This document shows, one piece after another, positions 60,576 through 64,000 of a DNA stretch of 64,000 nt. Each line of letters begins with the position of its first letter. The stretch's first letter is position 1. The position numbers and the translations under genes were made by a program. The notes under the pieces were generated by a model that was not told the DNA's origin, ran no database searches, and worked only from the letters and a program-made list of their open reading frames with translations. The DNA is from Nocardioides daejeonensis (lineage in GTDB: Bacteria > Actinomycetota > Actinomycetes > Propionibacteriales > Nocardioidaceae): positions 496,001-560,000 of the forward strand of contig NZ_QHKZ01000002.1 of assembly GCF_003194585.1 (NCBI RefSeq), written 5' to 3'.

Positions 60576-61633
60576 CACAGCCGACGGGCCGGCTCGTCGG
60601 CCTGGACCTGCTGCGCGGGCTCGCCATCGGGCTGGTGCTGCTCCGGCATGCCCTCCCCGACCTGTTCCCCGGCGCCGGCGTGGTCGGCGTCGTGATGTTC
60701 TTCGCCTTGAGTGGGCATCTGATCACCGGCGTCCTGCTGGCCGACCGCAGGTCGAGCGGACGGATCCGGCTGGGACGCTTCTACGCCCGCCGCGCCACGC
60801 GGCTCCTTCCCGCGCTGGTGACCATGCTGCTCGCGGTCATCGTGCTCACCCTGACGGTGGATCCCTTGCATGATCGCGCGGAGCTTCCCCGAACAGTGCT
60901 GGTGGCGCTCACCTGGACAGCCAATCTGCCCTTCGACCATGGCAGTGACGCCACCTTCCACCTCTGGACCTTGGCCGCAGAGGAGCAGTTCTACCTGCTC
61001 TGGCCGGCGCTCCTCGGCTGGGCATGCGGCCGGCGCGGAACGACACCAGGCCTGCGGCTCCGCTGGCTGCTGATCGGTTCGACTGCGACGAGCCTCCTCG
61101 CCTGTTCGGCCACGTTGCTCTGGCTCGGGGAAGCGCCGGATCTCGCCTACGCCCTGCCCAGCTCGTGGGCGATCTGCTTCGTGATCGGCGCCGCGAGTCG
61201 GCTGGCCGCCGACCGGCTCCCGGTCCCCGGCCCGACGGCGGTCACCATGGCGTTGCTGCTCATCGGCGCCCTGAGCGTGGTTCCATTACGGGGCCACGCC
61301 CTCACCTACCTGCTCGGAGGACCCACCATCGCCGCATCGACCGCCGTGCTCGTGCTGGCCGCCCGCACGCCCGGACGCGCGGAGCACTGGTTGGAGCGAG
61401 CGCCGCGACTGTTCGGCTCCTTGGCGTGGTTGGGCACCGTCTCCTACGCGGCGTACCTCTGGAACTACCCGATCACCCTGTGGCTGCGGGCATCATGGGG
61501 GGCCGGGGCCCTGACCGGGCTGGTAGCCACCGGCCTCACGCTCGGATGCGCCGCGGCCACCTGGCGGTGGGTCGAGGCGCCGGTGCTCCGACGCCGAGAC
61601 CTGAGGGACCGGAAGCAGGAGACGGTGCGATGA
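60572..61633 (+). CDS. Acyltransferase 3 family membrane protein (OafA-like)
   Basis: A 353-residue membrane acyltransferase with about ten helices. The conserved RLVGLDLLRGLAIGLVLLRHALPD contains the catalytic-type His; FFALSGHLITGVLL, RFYARRATRLLPAL and HLWTLAAEEQFYLLWP are standard family motifs. Such enzymes O-acetylate or succinylate surface polysaccharides, peptidoglycan or antibiotics. No extracellular SGNH domain is attached. The GTG at 60572 overlaps the ddl stop, tying it to wall precursor synthesis; the acceptor is unknown. Confidence 0.88.
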   Translation: MTQPTGRLVGLDLLRGLAIGLVLLRHALPDLFPGAGVVGVVMFFALSGHLITGVLLADRRSSGRIRLGRFYARRATRLLPALVTMLLAVIVLTLTVDPLHDRAELPRTVLVALTWTANLPFDHGSDATFHLWTLAAEEQFYLLWPALLGWACGRRGTTPGLRLRWLLIGSTATSLLACSATLLWLGEAPDLAYALPSSWAICFVIGAASRLAADRLPVPGPTAVTMALLLIGALSVVPLRGHALTYLLGGPTIAASTAVLVLAARTPGRAEHWLERAPRLFGSLAWLGTVSYAAYLWNYPITLWLRASWGAGALTGLVATGLTLGCAAATWRWVEAPVLRRRDLRDRKQETVR

Positions 61634-62853
61634 CCCGCAGCGCGGTTCCGGCCTGGCTGCCGACCGCCGTACTCGGTCCGGTCGTCGCCTTCCTGGGAGC
61701 GTGGGAGGCCACTGACGGGTTCAGCCTCTTCGGTCCGTGGGAGCGCGACCAGCTGCTGGTGGCCCTGGTCATGGCGGCCGCGGTGGCCAGCTACCGCTTC
61801 GTGCCGGCTCTCGGGCTCGCGATCGTCTGGGTGCTGCTCCCCATGCATCTGCTCCAGCCGGTCGAGGTGCTGACCGTGGAGCTGTTCGTCGCGGTGCTCG
61901 CCTACGGCCTGGCCAGATACGGGAGCTGGCCGACCGTCATCGCCAGCGCCGTCTCGGTGCCGGCCGCGGCCCTCGTCGCCTGGGCGTTGATCATCCGGGC
62001 GCCGCGCGACCTCGTGGTCGCCGACTTCTACATCGACATCACCGGGGTCGACTACGGGAGCGACGTCCAGCGCGTCCTCGGCCTGCTCGCCTTCGTCGTG
62101 CTGGCGATCCCGTGGCTGCTCGGCATGCTGCTGCGCACCACCCGCCGGGCGACGCAGGCCCGCTCCGAGCGTGAGGTCGCCGAGCTGGCCAGGGTCCGGG
62201 CCGAGGAGGACCGGGCCCAGGCACAGGAGATCGCCCGGCTACGCGAGGGACAGACCCGGCTGGCCCGTGACGTGCACGACGTCGTCGGTCACTCGCTGGC
62301 GGTCATCCTGGCCCAGGCCGAGTCAGCCCAGTTCCTGCCGGACGACGACCCGCGCCGCCTCAAGGAGACCTTCGCGACCATCGCCGACTCGGCCCGCGAG
62401 TCGCTCCGATCGGTCCGTCAGGTGCTCTCCTCCACGGATCGGGCCGCGCCGGCCGAGGACGGCGTCCCCGAGGGCGGGATCGAGAGCCTCCTCGACGGCG
62501 TACGCACGGCAGGGCACCCGGTGCACGTCGAGGTCGCCGGCACCCCGCGGCCCTTGCCTCCCGAGCTCTCCGTCGTCGCCTTCCGGGTGCTGCAGGAGAT
62601 GCTGACCAACGCGCTCAAGCACGGTCGGCGTGGCGGCCCGGTCTGGGTGCGTCGGGCCTGGTCCGATGACCTCACCATCGAGGTCGTCAACGAGGTCGCC
62701 GGCAGTCCCACCGCCGACGGTGCCGGACAAGGGCTGGAGGGGATGCGGCGGCGCCTGGAAACGGTCGGCGGCAGGATGCAGGCGAACCAGGAAGGAAGTC
62801 GATTCAGCGTGAAGGCGACGATGCCGGCAGGTGCCGCCGAGGGCCGGGCATGA
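61630..62853 (+). CDS. NarL-type sensor histidine kinase
   Basis: A 407-residue membrane sensor kinase of the HisKA_3 family. Five to six membrane segments fill the first 170 residues, with little extracellular sequence except a loop around 123-148. A coiled coil (about 172-208) leads to the phosphoacceptor His216 in RDVHDVVGHSLAVI. The ATPase domain has MLTNALKHG (N box) and GQGLEGMRRR (G2 box); a D-box region between them is degenerate (VNEVAGS). It overlaps both neighbours by ATGA. It may sense wall precursors or the membrane state. Confidence 0.9.
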   Translation: MTRSAVPAWLPTAVLGPVVAFLGAWEATDGFSLFGPWERDQLLVALVMAAAVASYRFVPALGLAIVWVLLPMHLLQPVEVLTVELFVAVLAYGLARYGSWPTVIASAVSVPAAALVAWALIIRAPRDLVVADFYIDITGVDYGSDVQRVLGLLAFVVLAIPWLLGMLLRTTRRATQARSEREVAELARVRAEEDRAQAQEIARLREGQTRLARDVHDVVGHSLAVILAQAESAQFLPDDDPRRLKETFATIADSARESLRSVRQVLSSTDRAAPAEDGVPEGGIESLLDGVRTAGHPVHVEVAGTPRPLPPELSVVAFRVLQEMLTNALKHGRRGGPVWVRRAWSDDLTIEVVNEVAGSPTADGAGQGLEGMRRRLETVGGRMQANQEGSRFSVKATMPAGAAEGRA

Positions 62854-63512
62854 GCACCCCGATCCGGGTGATGCTGGTGGACGACCAGGAGCTCTTCCGC
62901 GCCGGTGTGTCGGTGATCATCGACGCCCAGCCCGACATGGAGGTGGTCGGCACCGCAGGTGACGGTGTCGAGGCGGTGCGCGTCGCCACCGAGCTCGAGC
63001 CCGATGTGGTGCTCATGGACATCCGGATGCCCGAGATGGACGGCGTCGAGGCCACCCGGCAGCTCTTCACACCTCAGCGCGTCTCCGCGCGGAGCAGGCC
63101 GTTGCGCGTGGTCGTGCTCACCACCTTCAACCTCGACGACCGAGCCGCCACGGCGATCAAGCACGGCGCATCCGGATTCCTGCTCAAGGACGCGACACCG
63201 CAGATGCTCACCGACGCCATCCGCACGGTCCATGCGGGCAACGCCGTCATCTCACCCGCCGATCTCACGCTGCTCATGGACGGCACGTTCCGCGAGCGGC
63301 GGCCAACGCCGGCCACCTTCGACCGCCTCACGGAGAAGGAGCGCGAGGTCTTCACCGCAGTCGCCCGCGGCCTGAGCAACCCCGAGATCGCCGAGACCGC
63401 CTACATCAGCGAGTCGACGGTGAAGACCCACGTCGGCTCCATCCTCCGCAAGCTGGAGCTCCGCGACCGCGTACAGATCGTGGTCTTCGCCCACGAGCAC
63501 AGCCTCACCTAG
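62850..63512 (+). CDS. NarL/LuxR-family response regulator
   Basis: A 220-residue response regulator with receiver site Asp57 (VVLMDIRMPEMDG), acidic Asp11-Asp12, the conserved Thr and Lys (VVLTTF, LLKD), and a LuxR-type DNA-binding domain (LTEKEREVFTAVARGLSNPEIAE, STVKTHVGSIL). It is the cognate partner of the kinase directly upstream (ATGA) and closes the alr-ddl-acyltransferase operon. It could control that operon or other envelope genes. Confidence 0.92.
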   Translation: MSTPIRVMLVDDQELFRAGVSVIIDAQPDMEVVGTAGDGVEAVRVATELEPDVVLMDIRMPEMDGVEATRQLFTPQRVSARSRPLRVVVLTTFNLDDRAATAIKHGASGFLLKDATPQMLTDAIRTVHAGNAVISPADLTLLMDGTFRERRPTPATFDRLTEKEREVFTAVARGLSNPEIAETAYISESTVKTHVGSILRKLELRDRVQIVVFAHEHSLT

Positions 63513-63520
63513 CAACCCGC

Positions 63521-63622
63521 GACCGTCGAGCCGGTCACCCGGTGGTCGAGCCGGTCATCCGGTGGTCGAGCCTGTCACCCTGTGGTCGAGCCGGTCATCC
63601 GGTGGTCGAGCCTGTCGAGACC
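63521..63622. repeat. Tandem 20-bp repeat array ending in a REP-like element
   Basis: Five units, each 20 bp (63521, 63541, 63561, 63581, 63601), of the type GGTGGTCGAGCCGGTCATCC. The first is degenerate, units 2 and 4 are almost identical, and units 3 and 5 carry CCTGTC instead of CCGGTC. The last unit runs into the full palindromic element at 63601-63622 (GGTGGTCGAG, CC, TGTCGAGACC). The array lies between the convergent regulator and purE genes. Confidence 0.8.
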
Positions 63623-63652
63623 CTCAGCCGGCCCCGGCAGCCCGGACCCGAC

Positions 63653-64000
63653 TCAGAAGCCGAACCTCCGCGGCCCGGAGGCGGCCTCACGGACGACGGC
63701 GCCCTTGGCGTGGGCGGCATCGCGCAGCGATGCCTGGAACTCGACCATCCGCTGCTGCAGGCCGGGGTCGGAGGCAGCCAGGATCCTGGCGGCCAGCAGG
63801 CCGGCGTTACGGGCGTTGCCGATCGAGACGGTGGCGACCGGGACCCCAGCGGGCATCTGCACGATCGAGAGCAGCGAGTCCATCCCGTCGAGGTACTTCA
63901 GCGGCACCGGCACCCCGATCACGGGGAGCGGCGTGACCGCAGCCAACATACCGGGGAGGTGCGCTGCTCCCCCGGCACCGGCGATGATCACCGAGAGGCC
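63653..64000 (-). CDS. purE: PurE, N5-carboxyaminoimidazole ribonucleotide mutase (5' part cut off)
   Basis: The last 115 residues of PurE, which shifts the carboxylate of N5-CAIR to give CAIR in purine synthesis. The visible part holds [19 protein letters not shown] with substrate-binding Gly-rich and His residues, [10 protein letters not shown] and the [25 protein letters not shown] signature. The gene continues beyond the right edge of the window (minus strand), so its start is not seen. In mycobacteria purE lies in the same part of the chromosome as the fbiA genes. Confidence 0.93.
   Translation of the reverse strand, partial: GLSVIIAGAGGAAHLPGMLAAVTPLPVIGVPVPLKYLDGMDSLLSIVQMPAGVPVATVSIGNARNAGLLAARILAASDPGLQQRMVEFQASLRDAAHAKGAVVREAASGPRRFGF

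Overview
The window is a high-GC actinobacterial chromosome segment, most likely from a Nocardioides-like member of the Nocardioidaceae. I infer this from the very high GC content, WhiB2, the F420 genes (fbiA/fbiB), a 1620-residue NAD-glutamate dehydrogenase, galactan genes, many leaderless promoters (TANNNT 5-8 nt before the start codon) and an intergenic 22-bp repeat of the GGTGGTCGAG..TCGAGACC type. I saw no rRNA, tRNA, insertion sequence, prophage or CRISPR array. Coding density is very high, and most same-strand neighbours overlap by 1-4 nt (ATGA, GTGA or TGATG).

Region 1 (1-12956) is an exopolysaccharide locus. A secreted GH26-like hydrolase is followed by a leftward operon (Wzz-like chain-length protein with a degenerate kinase domain, Wzx-like flippase, sulfotransferase, ParB/methyltransferase fusion, APH-like kinase). 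A divergent sensor kinase/LuxR regulator pair comes next, then a rightward operon of an Alg14/Alg13-like glycosyltransferase pair and a polyprenyl-phosphate sugar transferase. Three upstream regions here carry a shared palindrome (CCC-RRTMTT-GGG), so the locus looks co-regulated.

Region 2 (12950-30434) is mixed: a split LigD (polymerase and ligase) divergent from ku (non-homologous end joining), two tandem lipoproteins, a GH15 enzyme, an SDR, an ABC-2 exporter, the large glutamate dehydrogenase, three tandem DUF2505 proteins, a small membrane protein, a DUF6912-like protein and a WS/DGAT-like acyltransferase with an altered active-site motif.

Region 3 (30535-38577) holds a membrane protein, a CpaE/MinD-like ATPase with an SAF protein, a small excisionase-type DNA-binding protein behind a perfect 11-bp inverted repeat, a DUF5719 protein, a large membrane glycosyltransferase and whiB2.

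Region 4 (38767-55588) resembles the mycobacterial whiB2-fbiA-fbiB-manB neighbourhood and then the galactan locus: fbiA, a short fbiB, DUF3105, a mannose-1-phosphate guanylyltransferase, TIGR03089, an FG-GAP repeat amidase, Wzt/Wzm ABC exporter, GlfT2, Glf, two GlfT1-like transferases and an LCP ligase. Together these would build, export and attach a galactofuranose-containing wall polymer. Matching 9-bp GTCACA-type repeats precede the amidase and the LCP gene.

Region 5 (55629-64000) has two more LCP genes around a CoA-binding protein, then an overlapping operon alr-ddl-acyltransferase-sensor kinase-response regulator, a 20-bp tandem repeat array, and the 3' part of purE cut by the window edge.
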